Shown: positions 27,691 through 37,326 of the stretch, piece after piece
Numbering within the stretch: position 1 is the stretch's first letter
How the letters are laid out: every line of letters begins with the position of its first letter
From: Bacteroidota bacterium
GTDB taxonomy: Bacteria > Bacteroidota > Bacteroidia > UBA4408
Direction of reading: 5' to 3'
Assembly: GCA_016721765.1 (NCBI GenBank)
Contig: JADKHO010000001.1
Span: forward strand, 1,538,001-1,602,000
DNA length: 64,000 bases
The notes under the pieces: generated by a model
The model's input: only the letters and a program-made list of their open reading frames with translations
Databases searched by the model: none
Told to the model about the DNA's origin: nothing
Made by a program: the position numbers and the translations under genes

Positions 27691-27953
27691 AGTTAGGAGG
27701 CTTTTTCGAGTGCTTTTAATTTGGAATACTTAAGGTAGGTAGCAAAGGCCGATATTTTGCATACCATAAAGCCATAATATCCGTCCAAAAATCCTAAGCG
27801 AACAAAAAAGGCACTCAGGAATTTGGCAATAGGATTAAGGTATATGGCTATCCAACTAGCTCTTTTTCCTTCTTTGTAAAGCGCTTTGCTCATGATGTCG
27901 GTAAAATAATTTACTTGCTTGTAGTGCTCTTCAATGCTGTAAAAACTAAAATG
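26719..27953. repeat. Tandem duplication, unit 2
   Basis: Partner of 25481-26718, 1235 bases. It ends inside the intact GT2 gene, where the flanking sequence continues without interruption, so this right-hand edge is the original gene. Confidence 0.88.
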
Positions 27954-28451
27954 CAAAATATCCCCTTTTAAATGACCTGTTTTGGCGTTGGCAGCTATTA
28001 ATTCGTATTTATCGTGAGGATTTGTGCCGCCCCACTTTCCTTTACGGCTGTCCCATAAGCGCAGTTTTGTATCGGGATACCAGCCCGAATGATGAATAAA
28101 TTTACCACAATAATTTGTAAGTCGATTCATGGTATATCCATCAAACTCCCACCTATTCTTGGCTACAAGTATTGATTTTTTTAAAGTTTCATCCAACGCC
28201 TCATCTGCATCCAAGGATAAAACATGTGGGTATTTTGCTTGCGTGATAGCCCAATTTTTTTGCTCAATGTGGCCTTCAAAAGAATGTTGCACAAATCGAA
28301 CATCATATTGCTTACAAATAGTTTCGGTTTTATCTGTCGAAAAGGAATCCACAACTACTATATCGTCGGCTATTTCTTTCACAGAAGCCAAGCAACGAGC
28401 AAGGTTGCGCTCTTCGTTAAAAGTAATTATTACAACCGAAAGTGGAGTCAT
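27693..28451 (-). CDS. Glycosyltransferase family 2 (WaaE/KdtX-like)
   Basis: Inverting GT-A glycosyltransferase of 252 residues, the length of WaaE/KdtX-type LPS core enzymes. The N-terminus is LSVVIITFNEERNLARCL, the metal-binding motif is LSLDADEAL (about 77-85), and then comes the family's RLTNYCGKFIHHSGWYPD and KLRLWDSRKGKWGG. The C-terminal part is amphipathic and hydrophobic (FLSAFFVRLGFLDGYYGF), suggesting membrane association. The GT4 gene starts 2 bases after its stop. The last 86 codons are duplicated in the tandem repeat. Probable role: sugar addition to the lipopolysaccharide core or a related glycolipid. Confidence 0.92.
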   Translation of the reverse strand: MTPLSVVIITFNEERNLARCLASVKEIADDIVVVDSFSTDKTETICKQYDVRFVQHSFEGHIEQKNWAITQAKYPHVLSLDADEALDETLKKSILVAKNRWEFDGYTMNRLTNYCGKFIHHSGWYPDTKLRLWDSRKGKWGGTNPHDKYELIAANAKTGHLKGDILHFSFYSIEEHYKQVNYFTDIMSKALYKEGKRASWIAIYLNPIAKFLSAFFVRLGFLDGYYGFMVCKISAFATYLKYSKLKALEKAS

Positions 28452-28565
28452 GCAAAAAAATTGATTTTAGTATGCGTCGCAAAAATACCAATTTACATGA
28501 GTTACTTTTCATCCCTAATTTCTGAATTCCTTTTACAGAAAGCAAAATCGTTCAGGAAATCCGTT

Positions 28566-28573
28566 TATATTTG
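28566..28573 (+). promoter_or_regulatory. Bacteroidota -7 box for the meaB-cotH pair
   Basis: TATATTTG matches TAnnTTTG and lies only 11 bases before the ATG at 28585, so the leader would be very short. Confidence 0.55.
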
Positions 28574-28584
28574 CTTTCCGCAGC

Positions 28585-29508
28585 ATGGATACAACAAAAG
28601 AATTAGTAGAAAAATTACATAGGGGAGATGTACGTGCATTGGCACGCTGCATCACGGTTGTGGAAAATGATTTGCCCGGATTTGAAGAACTTTTAGCGGA
28701 CTTAACGATTTCAAAAAAGACGCCAATACTGGGTTTCACAGGTCCTCCCGGAGCTGGGAAAAGCACGCTTATAAATGCGCTCGTAGCTCACTTGAGTGCT
28801 CAAAATTTAAAAATCGGAATTGTTGCCATCGATCCCACCTCTCCATTCAATTTTGGCTCACTGTTGGGCGATAGGGTGCGCATGGCAGATCATTTTTTAA
28901 ATGAAAAGATATTCATCCGTTCTTTGGCAACGAGAGGTTCACTTGGAGGATTAACCGCAAAGATTATTGAAATAACGGATGTTATGAAAGCCTTTGGATT
29001 CGACTATATTTTTGTTGAAACAGTAGGTGTGGGGCAATCAGAAGTAGAAATCGTGGGATTGGCTGATACAACAGTGCTTGTGCTTGTGCCTGAAGCCGGC
29101 GATGAGGTGCAAAGTTTAAAATCAGGCATCATGGAAATTGCTGATATTTTTGTGGTGAACAAATCGGATCGCCCCGGTTCGGAATTATTTTTAAAGAACC
29201 TCCATGAGCTTACACACAGTGCGGATGCCAGCAAATGGATTCCCAAGATTATAAAAGTTATTGCTACCGAAAAGGTAGGCGTGGATACTCTTTTTGAAGC
29301 AATTAAACTTCATATTGCTCAACTTAAAGATTCAACAAAATCGCTGCTCTACACCGAAAAAGCTTATCAAATCATTCAAAGCAGAAGAATGAAAGATTTA
29401 AATAAAATGCAGCTTGCAAAATTTATTGAAACAAAATTAGCTCAAACCGAGTTCAACCTCTATCGAATAGTGAACGAATTCGAAAAAACCATCCATACAC
29501 CTGAATGA
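28585..29508 (+). CDS. meaB: Methylmalonyl-CoA mutase-associated GTPase MeaB
   Basis: G3E-family GTPase that protects and reloads adenosylcobalamin-dependent methylmalonyl-CoA mutase. The 307 residues have the P-loop GFTGPPGAGKST (about 50-61), the switch region VAIDPTSPFNFGSLLGDRVRM, FVETVGVGQSE (G3) and the NKSD guanine motif. The N-terminal helical extension and C-terminal dimerisation helices match MeaB/ArgK. The mutase genes are not in the window. It overlaps the next gene by four bases (ATGA), although that gene is functionally unrelated. Confidence 0.94.
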   Translation: MDTTKELVEKLHRGDVRALARCITVVENDLPGFEELLADLTISKKTPILGFTGPPGAGKSTLINALVAHLSAQNLKIGIVAIDPTSPFNFGSLLGDRVRMADHFLNEKIFIRSLATRGSLGGLTAKIIEITDVMKAFGFDYIFVETVGVGQSEVEIVGLADTTVLVLVPEAGDEVQSLKSGIMEIADIFVVNKSDRPGSELFLKNLHELTHSADASKWIPKIIKVIATEKVGVDTLFEAIKLHIAQLKDSTKSLLYTEKAYQIIQSRRMKDLNKMQLAKFIETKLAQTEFNLYRIVNEFEKTIHTPE

Positions 29509-31592
29509 AAAAATTTTTCTTACTATTATTACTTAGCAGCGCCGATATATTTTGCTTTTCTCAAACCTATAACGGGGGCGGTGGCGCCATACCCGATGGC
29601 GGCCCGGAAGCTACTTTTACCATAAATGTAAATGGGCTTTCTCCAAGCAGTTTGGATTCAACTTTTGGTGTTGAAAGTGTTTGTATTAATGTGTATCACC
29701 ATTATGTGAGCGACTTAAATATTCGCCTTGAAGCACCGGACGGCACCTTGGTTGATTTGTCGATTGGCAACGGTGGCAGTGGAAATAATTACACAAACAC
29801 TTGTTTTTCCGGCAATGCAACAAATTCTATTGTGAATGGTAACCCACCCTACAGCTCCACTTATAAACCTCAAAGTCCATTGGGATTTGTAAATAATGGT
29901 CAAGCTTCAAATGGGCTTTGGAAATTGCGCATACTCGATACCTCTACTCCGGATGTCGGATATGTAATTAATTGGCGCATTGTTTTTGGCACCAATCCTG
30001 CCATCGCAACGCCTTTTACTTCATCTGATTTACCAATTGTTTTCATCAATACACATGGACAAACTATTTTGGATGAGCCAAAAATTACCGCCGATATGGG
30101 CATTATTTATAATGGTCCGGGTGTACGCAATTATGTTACCGATCCATACAACAATTACAACAATAAAATTGGAATAGAATTTCGTGGTTCCACTTCTCAA
30201 GGATTTCCGCAAAAGCCTTATGGCATTGAGACTCGTGATGCTTTTGGCGACCAATTAGATACTGCTTTACTGGGAATGCCCAAGGAACACGATTGGATTT
30301 TATATCCGCCTTACAACGATAAAAGCTTGGTCCGGAATGTGCTTACCTACGATTTATCAAGACGGATGGGGCATTATGCTGCAAGAACTAAATTCTGCGA
30401 ATTGGTTGTAAATGGTAATTACCAAGGCATTTATGTGCTGATGGAAAAGTTGAAACGAGATGACCACCGGATAAATATTTCCAATCTAGATTCGAATGAT
30501 ATTTTCGGGGATGATTTAACAGGCGGCTATATAATTAAAATTGATAAACTTACCGGAAGTGGCGGCGCGGGATGGAATTCAAACTATTTAGCAGCAACAC
30601 ATCCCAATAATCAAAGTATTTATTATCAATATGAATATCCCGACCCAAGTGAAATTTTGGTTCAGCAGGAGGCTTATATACAGAGCTATGTCGATAGTTT
30701 TGAATATGCCTTAACCAATATTAGTTTAGCGGATTCGGTGAATGGGTACCGCCATTTTGCAGATGTAAATTCGTTTATCGATTTTTTTCTGCTCAATGAA
30801 TTAAGCAAGAATGTGGATGGTTATCGTCTTAGTACCTATCTCTTTAAGAATAAGGATAGCAAAGGGGGTAAATTGAAAGCTGGCCCGGTGTGGGATTTTA
30901 ATATTGCTTATAAAAATGCAAATTATTGTGGTGCGAATGTAACTTCAGGATGGGCTTATGATTTTGGTGCTGTATGTGGAACTGACCCTAATCAAATACC
31001 CTTTTGGTGGGAAAAATTTATGCAAGATCCCTATTTTACAAGCGAGTTAAAATGCCGATGGTTGGCGCTTCGTGCATCCTTGTTGAATACCTCTTTCTTG
31101 AATACTTATATCGATTCAATAGTAAGCTTAACAACAGAAGCACGTGTGCGGCATTATGATACCTGGCCAATATTAGGTGTATATGTATGGCCCAATCCAA
31201 ACCCAATACCTAGCACTTATGCCGGCGAAATTACTGCATTAAAGAATTATTTAAATGCAAGAATTAACTGGTTGGATATTGCCATGCCGGGAGTCTGTGC
31301 ACTAGCGCAGAAAGAAAGCGGGCAATCAAATGATGAATTTTCGGTATTTCCAAATCCGGTTTTAGATAAAATGACAATGCGCTTCTATGCGGCATCTACA
31401 TCTCCCTTTCAACTAAGAATGTATTCAGCCCAAGGGCAATTGCTTCTTGAAGATGCGATGGAAGCGAAACGAATAGGCTATCAAAATGTGGAAATAAATC
31501 TATCGAATACGTCAATCGTGTCCGGCATTTATGAGCTTCGAATGGATTCAAAAGACAGTCACTTCAGTAAAAAAATCTGTATTCAAAAATAG
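29505..31592 (+). CDS. Secreted CotH-kinase-family protein with P domain and T9SS tail
   Basis: A 695-residue exported protein. The signal peptide (FFLLLLLSSADIFCFSQ) is followed by a proprotein-convertase P-like domain (about 25-165, with SDLNIRLEAPDGTLVDLS and GLWKLRILDTSTPDVG). A CotH protein-kinase-like domain occupies about 175-560, with IGIEFRGSTSQGFPQKPYG, KEHDWILYPPYNDKSLVRN, and the metal-binding Asp in GPVWDFNIAYKNAN. The last 75 residues (FSVFPNPVLDKMTM to FSKKICIQK) are a T9SS sorting domain. In spores CotH phosphorylates coat proteins; the role of the Bacteroidota family is not known. It ends one base before the converging murF-alr gene. Confidence 0.88.
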   Translation: MKKFFLLLLLSSADIFCFSQTYNGGGGAIPDGGPEATFTINVNGLSPSSLDSTFGVESVCINVYHHYVSDLNIRLEAPDGTLVDLSIGNGGSGNNYTNTCFSGNATNSIVNGNPPYSSTYKPQSPLGFVNNGQASNGLWKLRILDTSTPDVGYVINWRIVFGTNPAIATPFTSSDLPIVFINTHGQTILDEPKITADMGIIYNGPGVRNYVTDPYNNYNNKIGIEFRGSTSQGFPQKPYGIETRDAFGDQLDTALLGMPKEHDWILYPPYNDKSLVRNVLTYDLSRRMGHYAARTKFCELVVNGNYQGIYVLMEKLKRDDHRINISNLDSNDIFGDDLTGGYIIKIDKLTGSGGAGWNSNYLAATHPNNQSIYYQYEYPDPSEILVQQEAYIQSYVDSFEYALTNISLADSVNGYRHFADVNSFIDFFLLNELSKNVDGYRLSTYLFKNKDSKGGKLKAGPVWDFNIAYKNANYCGANVTSGWAYDFGAVCGTDPNQIPFWWEKFMQDPYFTSELKCRWLALRASLLNTSFLNTYIDSIVSLTTEARVRHYDTWPILGVYVWPNPNPIPSTYAGEITALKNYLNARINWLDIAMPGVCALAQKESGQSNDEFSVFPNPVLDKMTMRFYAASTSPFQLRMYSAQGQLLLEDAMEAKRIGYQNVEINLSNTSIVSGIYELRMDSKDSHFSKKICIQK

Positions 31593-31593
31593 C

Positions 31594-34071
31594 TTACTCC
31601 TGATAGTAAATGCGCTTAACACGCCTTGATACATTAGTGAGGACTTCGTAGGGAATTGTACCCATATCCTTTGCCATTTGGGCAATCGAATAGGCGTCGC
31701 CAAAAACAATCACTTCATCTCCTTCGTTCACATTAAGGTCGGTAACATCCAGCATACACATATCCATACAAATACTCCCAACAGTGGGTGCTACTTGTCC
31801 ACCCACAATCATTTTACCTACACCATTGCCTAATTTTCGGTTATATCCATCGGCATAACCAATGGGGACAGTAGCAATTCGGGTAGGTTTCGAGAGCACC
31901 CCTTTCCGGCTATAACCAACGGTGTCGGGAGGTGAAACCAATTTAATTTGCGAAACTATTGTTTTTAAAGTACTCACATTTTGCAAATTCATTTGTTCGT
32001 AATCGTTTGCCGAGATACCATACATCCCAATACCCAAACGCACCATTTCGAATTGAGCACCTCCAAAACGGGCAATGCCGCTTGAATTTAAAATGTGTCG
32101 CAAGATTGGATACTCAAAATGTTTTTGAAATTGCGCACTCATTTGAGTAAAGGAATCAATTTGATTTCGGGTAAATGTATCATGCTCCTTTTCATCGCTT
32201 GCGGCGAGATGCGAAAAGACAGATTTTATAAGTAAATATTTATTGTTTTTGATTCTTACAATAAGCTCAGGAACATCTTTTTCTTCAAATCCCAAGCGAT
32301 GCATACCTGTGTCGAGCTTAATGTGAATGGCAGTTGGTTTTCCGATACGTTTTACGACGTCACTAAAAATTCCGAGCATTCGAAAACTGTAAATTTCGGG
32401 CTCCAATTCATAATTCAACATTGCATCAAAGCTTTGCTCTTCGGGATTCATTACCATTATTGGGGTAGTGATTCCGGCTTTTCTCAATTCAATTCCTTCA
32501 TCGGCATAAGCCACCGCTAAATAATCAATACGGTGAAATTGAAGTATGTTCGCAATTTCGAAGCTGCCGCTACCGTAAGAAAAAGCCTTTACCATGGCCA
32601 TTAGTTTGGTTTTTTTATCGATAATGCTGCGGTAATAATTCAGGTTATGTACAAATGCATTTAAATTAATTTCAAGAACCGTTTCATGTGCTTTTTGCTG
32701 CAAAAGTTTGCTGATTTGTTCAAAGCCAAACGCACGCGCACCTTTCAGCAAAATTGTTTCATCTCTAAAAAAGGAAGTATTGTATCGATTCAAAAATTCG
32801 GATGTAGAGAAGTAAAAACTTTTTTCGCCCGAAAATAATTTTGCTTGGCGCGATATGGCTTCACCGATTCCGATTAAACGATGTACTTTTTTCTTTTGCA
32901 ATAAATCGGCAACTTCTTTATACAGCGAGGCTTCATCTTTGCCGCTTTGTAATATATCGGAAAGAATCACCGTTCGTTTGTTGTGCTGTTTTTGTTGATT
33001 CAAAAAATCAAGTGCAATGGATAATGATCCTAAATCCGAATTGTAACTGTCGTTAATAATGGAGCAATTGTTCATGCCTTCCTTTAACTCCAAACGCATC
33101 GCTACCGGGCTCAGCAAGTGCATGCGGGCTTCAATAACCCTGTTGTTGTATCCCAACAAAAGCATAAAAGCCCAACATTGAATAGCATTTTCAATATAGG
33201 CATCATCCATAAATGGAATCGTAATACTTAGAAAATCGTTGTTATAAATTCCTTGAATTTTTGTCTCGGTGCTGAGCTTTTCAATTCTGCCAATTTGTAA
33301 GTCGGCCTTTGACTTGCGTGACCAAGAAAACAAGCGTGTTTGTGAAAATAGTTCAGAGTGGGTAATTTGCTCATGAATAACGGTGTAATCCTTGCAATAA
33401 ATAAGTGATTCACAACCTTCAAATAATTTTAATTTTTCTTGTACTTTGTGAATTTCAGATGTAAAATTTTCACTGTGTGCTTGTCCAATATTTGTCAATA
33501 AGCCAAGTGTGGGGCGGATAATCTGATGCAAAAAGTGCATTTCATTGGGTTGTGAGATTCCGGCTTCGAAAATAGCTAATTCGTGCTCCGACTGCATTTC
33601 CCAAACCGACAACGGAACGCCCACTTGCGAATTGTAGCTTTTAGGACTGCGCACTATATTTTTATCCTCTCGCAGCAATTGAAACAGCCACTCTTTCACA
33701 ATTGTTTTACCATTGCTTCCGGTTATTCCCAGCACAGGTATTTGAAATTGATTACGATGATATTCCGCCAATTTTTGCAAGGCTAAAAGTGTATCTGGAA
33801 CCTTTAAAATAGTGCAATCCCTGAGTTGCGAAAAAATTTCAGGCACTTCCGATACCACAAAATTTCGTATCCCTTTTTGATATAAATCGGCAATAAATTT
33901 ATGGCCATCGTTGCGCGCGCCTTTTATGGCAAAAAACAAGGAGTTGTCGGGCGAGGAGAGTCGTCTGCTGTCAAGCAACAAAAATTTAATTTCACAATCT
34001 GATGAGAGCTTTATTAATTCGGCATCCATGAGTTTGGAAATTCCGGAAATCGTGTAAGCAGAAAGGGGCAT
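31594..34071 (-). CDS. Bifunctional UDP-N-acetylmuramoyl-tripeptide:D-Ala-D-Ala ligase / alanine racemase
   Basis: A single 825-residue protein joins two peptidoglycan-precursor enzymes. Residues 1 to about 460 are MurF-like with the ATP loop GITGSNGKT at 115-123 and INDSYNSDLGSLSIAL. Residues from about 463 are alanine racemase: the PLP lysine is Lys495 in MVKAFSYGSG, followed by HIKLDTGMHRLGF and YADGYNRKLGNG. One half makes D-Ala and the other adds the D-Ala-D-Ala dipeptide to the UDP-muramyl tripeptide. This fusion is known in Bacteroidota. Whether the MurF half is active cannot be told: its ATP loop is intact. It lies 13 bases behind tdk on the same strand. Confidence 0.94.
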   Translation of the reverse strand: MPLSAYTISGISKLMDAELIKLSSDCEIKFLLLDSRRLSSPDNSLFFAIKGARNDGHKFIADLYQKGIRNFVVSEVPEIFSQLRDCTILKVPDTLLALQKLAEYHRNQFQIPVLGITGSNGKTIVKEWLFQLLREDKNIVRSPKSYNSQVGVPLSVWEMQSEHELAIFEAGISQPNEMHFLHQIIRPTLGLLTNIGQAHSENFTSEIHKVQEKLKLFEGCESLIYCKDYTVIHEQITHSELFSQTRLFSWSRKSKADLQIGRIEKLSTETKIQGIYNNDFLSITIPFMDDAYIENAIQCWAFMLLLGYNNRVIEARMHLLSPVAMRLELKEGMNNCSIINDSYNSDLGSLSIALDFLNQQKQHNKRTVILSDILQSGKDEASLYKEVADLLQKKKVHRLIGIGEAISRQAKLFSGEKSFYFSTSEFLNRYNTSFFRDETILLKGARAFGFEQISKLLQQKAHETVLEINLNAFVHNLNYYRSIIDKKTKLMAMVKAFSYGSGSFEIANILQFHRIDYLAVAYADEGIELRKAGITTPIMVMNPEEQSFDAMLNYELEPEIYSFRMLGIFSDVVKRIGKPTAIHIKLDTGMHRLGFEEKDVPELIVRIKNNKYLLIKSVFSHLAASDEKEHDTFTRNQIDSFTQMSAQFQKHFEYPILRHILNSSGIARFGGAQFEMVRLGIGMYGISANDYEQMNLQNVSTLKTIVSQIKLVSPPDTVGYSRKGVLSKPTRIATVPIGYADGYNRKLGNGVGKMIVGGQVAPTVGSICMDMCMLDVTDLNVNEGDEVIVFGDAYSIAQMAKDMGTIPYEVLTNVSRRVKRIYYQE

Positions 34072-34084
34072 TTTTTTGGGTTCG

Positions 34085-34681
34085 TTAAATAGATTCTTGT
34101 GCTGTTCGTGCTTTGTTGTAGCAAAGTCTGCAAAGCGGCTCGTAGTTTTGTGTTTCGCCTAAAAGCACCAACGATTTCTCGTTGGTAGTGCGGTGTGAAT
34201 GATTCGCCAAATTTCCGCAATGCACACAAATGGCATGCACTTTCGTTACGTCTTCTGCAATTGCCATGAGTGCAGGCATAGGCCCAAATGGCTTTCCTAA
34301 GAAATCGGTGTCCAAACCTGCAACAATCACACGTGTACCATTGTTGGCTAGGGTGTTACATACGTTCACAAGTTCCTCATCAAAAAATTGCGCTTCATCA
34401 ATTCCAACTACGTCTACATCTCCCGAAAGGAGCAAAATGTTGGAGGAGGACTCCACCGGAGTGCTCATTATAAAATTTGAATCATGCGAAACTACTTTTT
34501 CTTCGTCGTATCGTGTATCAACCGATGGCTTGTAAATTTCAACTTTTTGCTTGGCAAATTTTGCGCGCTTAAGGCGACGTATCAACTCCTCTGTTTTTCC
34601 TGAAAACATAGAGCCACAAACCACTTCAATTGAGCCTTTTCGAGGACTTTGAGAAATATTATTTTCGTGAAAAACAGACAT
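34085..34681 (-). CDS. tdk: Thymidine kinase
   Basis: Type II thymidine kinase of the salvage pathway (thymidine to dTMP). The 198 residues have Walker A GSMFSGKT at 23-30, the Walker B/catalytic VVGIDEAQFFDEE, the lasso loop region and a zinc site made from CVHCGNLANHSHRT and CRLCYNKA. All four Cys are present. The length is typical. It heads a two-gene unit with murF-alr and is divergent from the conserved unknown gene at 34780. Confidence 0.96.
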   Translation of the reverse strand: MSVFHENNISQSPRKGSIEVVCGSMFSGKTEELIRRLKRAKFAKQKVEIYKPSVDTRYDEEKVVSHDSNFIMSTPVESSSNILLLSGDVDVVGIDEAQFFDEELVNVCNTLANNGTRVIVAGLDTDFLGKPFGPMPALMAIAEDVTKVHAICVHCGNLANHSHRTTNEKSLVLLGETQNYEPLCRLCYNKARTAQESI

Positions 34682-34779
34682 AGGATATTTTTTTTCTTTT
34701 TATCCACGGTAATTAATCAGAATAATTAATTTAGCCGATAGAAAGATTGCCTGCAAAAGTAATTTTTTTTTTAAGCCAC

Positions 34780-35439
34780 ATGACAAAAGAGCAAATAGGA
34801 AAAGAGATTAAAGAGCTGATTCGAAGCATTAAAACACATTATACCTTTGTGGAGGAGGAAGACCGGATTCCACTCATTGAGTTAGAGTTAATCACCTCAA
34901 AGATTCGTAAACTGTACGAAAAATCAATCATTAATAATTATTTGCACTCCAACGACGAGTCGTATATGTCGCAGGAACGTTCGCGCCGTTTTCATGACCG
35001 AGCTAACTTTGAAAGAAATAAACCGGTCACTTTTGTGCCCAAAGTCACAGAAAGCCCTCTTGTTGAAAAGCAAGAAACTATGACTCCTCCAACTCCTCAA
35101 ATTGTTGCTGAGCAGCCACAAGCTCATCCAACAGCAGAGGAAGTTATGTCAACTCCCAAAGTAGAAGAGGCTTCTAAAACAACCAAGAGCACTTCTTCAG
35201 AAAAAGTGATAAAAGATTTAAAAATGCTGATTGGTATTAACGATAAATTTTTACTCATCAATAATCTTTTTGCCCGAAACGATGGCAATTATAAATTAGC
35301 AATCGAACAGTTAAGTACCCTTCGCACCTTTTCAGAATCAGAAAACTATGTACAAGGTTTAGCACGGCAAAACAATTGGAATACGGAAAGCTACGCATTT
35401 GTGCGCTTGCTCCAAATTCTGGAAAAGCGTTACAAATAA
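34780..35439 (+). CDS. Uncharacterised conserved protein with central Pro/Thr-rich linker
   Basis: I place the start at the ATG at 34780 (MTKEQIGKEIKELIRSIK) rather than the upstream TTG at 34747. The 219-residue protein has an N-terminal helical region (about 1-50), a long low-complexity acidic Pro/Thr/Glu linker (about 75-140) and a C-terminal helical domain (about 145-219, DLKMLIGINDKFLLINNLFA). The C-terminal domain looks like the strongly conserved part. There is no signal peptide or membrane segment, so it is cytoplasmic. rsmI follows after 15 bases. Function unknown; a scaffold or regulator is possible but unproven. Confidence 0.75.
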   Translation: MTKEQIGKEIKELIRSIKTHYTFVEEEDRIPLIELELITSKIRKLYEKSIINNYLHSNDESYMSQERSRRFHDRANFERNKPVTFVPKVTESPLVEKQETMTPPTPQIVAEQPQAHPTAEEVMSTPKVEEASKTTKSTSSEKVIKDLKMLIGINDKFLLINNLFARNDGNYKLAIEQLSTLRTFSESENYVQGLARQNNWNTESYAFVRLLQILEKRYK

Positions 35440-35454
35440 ATTATTATCGTCTGA

Positions 35455-36144
35455 ATGGCACTACTGTACATTGTCCCTACCCCAATTGGAAACTTGGAGG
35501 ACATTACCCTTCGCGCCATCCGTACCCTAAAAGAAGTGGATTTTATTTTAGCAGAAGATACGCGAAAAACAGGCTTGTTGCTGCGCCATTATGAAATCCA
35601 GACCAAAATGTATTCGCATCATTTGCACAATGAACACAAAACCGTTGCTTCAATAGTATCGCGCATTGCAGGAGGCGAGAATGCTGCAATTGTTACAGAT
35701 GCCGGTACCCCCGCAATTTCTGATCCCGGATTTCTACTCGTGCGTGAAGCAGTGAAGGAGGGCATTCAAATTATTACACTTCCCGGCGCCACAGCATTTG
35801 TGCCGGCACTTGTAAATTCGGGTTTGCCCAATGATCGATTTTGTTTTGAAGGCTTTTTACCGCAAAAAAAAGGCCGGCTCACAAAATTGCTTTCATTAAA
35901 AACCGAGGAACGTACCATGGTGTTTTACGAGTCACCCCATCGTTTAATAAAGGCGCTTGAAGAATTTCAGTTGCATTTCGGCGCAACAAGAAAAGCATCT
36001 GTATCACGCGAAATCAGTAAAATTTACGAAGAAACACAACGCGGTACAATTCCTGAAATAATTGCTTTTTATAAAGATAAAACCATTAAAGGAGAAATCG
36101 TTATTGTTGTGGAAGGATATAAAGAAGAACATGGGAAAGAATAA
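35455..36144 (+). CDS. rsmI: 16S rRNA (cytidine(1402)-2'-O)-methyltransferase
   Basis: Tetrapyrrole-methylase-fold enzyme that methylates the 2'-OH of C1402 in 16S rRNA. The 229 residues start with the family signature LYIVPTPIGNLEDITLRA, followed by AEDTRKTGLLLRHYEI, IVTDAGTPAISDPGFLLV (SAM-binding) and FYESPHRLIKALEEF. It is a little shorter than E. coli RsmI (286), mainly at the C-terminus, which is usual in this phylum. The corA start lies inside its 3' end (14-base overlap). Confidence 0.95.
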   Translation: MALLYIVPTPIGNLEDITLRAIRTLKEVDFILAEDTRKTGLLLRHYEIQTKMYSHHLHNEHKTVASIVSRIAGGENAAIVTDAGTPAISDPGFLLVREAVKEGIQIITLPGATAFVPALVNSGLPNDRFCFEGFLPQKKGRLTKLLSLKTEERTMVFYESPHRLIKALEEFQLHFGATRKASVSREISKIYEETQRGTIPEIIAFYKDKTIKGEIVIVVEGYKEEHGKE

Positions 36145-37210
36145 AAGGAAACCTGAATTCATTACCCTTCAACGTGTCGAAAAATCCGGATTGCCTCCCG
36201 GAACCCTGGAAGTTGTCGGCATTCAAGAAAAGGAAGAGGTCATCATTACCCTTATCGAATTCAATGAAAATAGTTTCACCGAGAAACGCATAACTTCTTT
36301 TCAAGACATTCTCGATTGTAAAGACAATAAAACCGTAAAATGGATCAATGTGGATGGCATTCACAATACGTCGGTTGTGGAACAAATTGGCAAGGCTTTT
36401 AACATACATCCCCTAACCTTAGAAGACATTGTGAATACAGATCAGCGTCCAAAATTCGAAGACTATGAATTTTACGATGTGGCCATGATGAAAATGCTCT
36501 ATTACGACACCGATTTGCATGCAGAACAATTGTCGATTATTTTGCTCGATAACCTCGTAATTTCTTTTCAGGAAATACATGGTGGCGATGCATTTGACCC
36601 TATTCGCGAGCGCATTAAATCGGCTAAAGGGCGTATCCGAAAATGTGGCGCCGATTATTTGGCTTATGCACTCATCGATTCGATTGTGGATTCTTATTTT
36701 ACCATTCTCGAAAAAATTGGAGATAAACTGGAAGCGCTGGATGAAGAAATCATGACCGACCCCAAACCGGAATCCTTGCGCAAATTGCACAACATGAAGT
36801 TGGAAATGATTTTTCTTAGAAAATCCGTGTGGCCTTTACGGGATTTAATAAACAACATCGAACGAAGTGAATCTAAATTATTTAAAGAGTCTACATCGGT
36901 GTATTTAAGAGACGTGCATGACCATACCATTCGTGTTATTGAAACTGTGGAGAGTTACCGTGATTTAATTTCCGGTATGATGGATATTTATCTTTCCAGC
37001 TTAAGTAACCGAATGAACGAAGTAATGAAAGTGTTGACCATTATTAGTACCATTTTCATTCCGGTTACCTTTATAGCAGGGGTGTACGGAATGAACTTTG
37101 ATTTTATGCCCGAATTGCATTCTCGTTGGGGTTATGCCGGAGTTTGGATGTTGATGCTCGCAATTATGATTACACTAGGTGTTTATTTTAAGCGAAAAAA
37201 ATGGCTGTAA
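36131..37210 (+). CDS. corA: Magnesium/cobalt transporter CorA
   Basis: Pentameric Mg2+ channel. The start is the ATG at 36131 (MGKNKRKPEFITLQ), overlapping rsmI by 14 bases; the frame runs back to 36062 but that part has no family character. The 359-residue protein has a large cytoplasmic alpha/beta domain, a long stalk helix (LRKLHNMKLEMIFLRKSVW), and two C-terminal membrane helices with the pore motif GMN in VYGMNFDFMPEL and the basic end FKRKKWL. Confidence 0.95.
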   Translation: MGKNKRKPEFITLQRVEKSGLPPGTLEVVGIQEKEEVIITLIEFNENSFTEKRITSFQDILDCKDNKTVKWINVDGIHNTSVVEQIGKAFNIHPLTLEDIVNTDQRPKFEDYEFYDVAMMKMLYYDTDLHAEQLSIILLDNLVISFQEIHGGDAFDPIRERIKSAKGRIRKCGADYLAYALIDSIVDSYFTILEKIGDKLEALDEEIMTDPKPESLRKLHNMKLEMIFLRKSVWPLRDLINNIERSESKLFKESTSVYLRDVHDHTIRVIETVESYRDLISGMMDIYLSSLSNRMNEVMKVLTIISTIFIPVTFIAGVYGMNFDFMPELHSRWGYAGVWMLMLAIMITLGVYFKRKKWL

Positions 37211-37326
37211 AGCGGAGTAACAAAGGAAGCATCTCCCATGCTTAACAAAGATTAACAATCCCATTCTTGTTCGAAAAATTGCAAATAAAGAATTTTGACG
37301 CACAAGCATTTTAAAAATTTAGAACA

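Noticed and set aside
31594..34071. MurF-alanine racemase fusion as a novelty
   Set aside because: Such fusions are already known in Bacteroidota.
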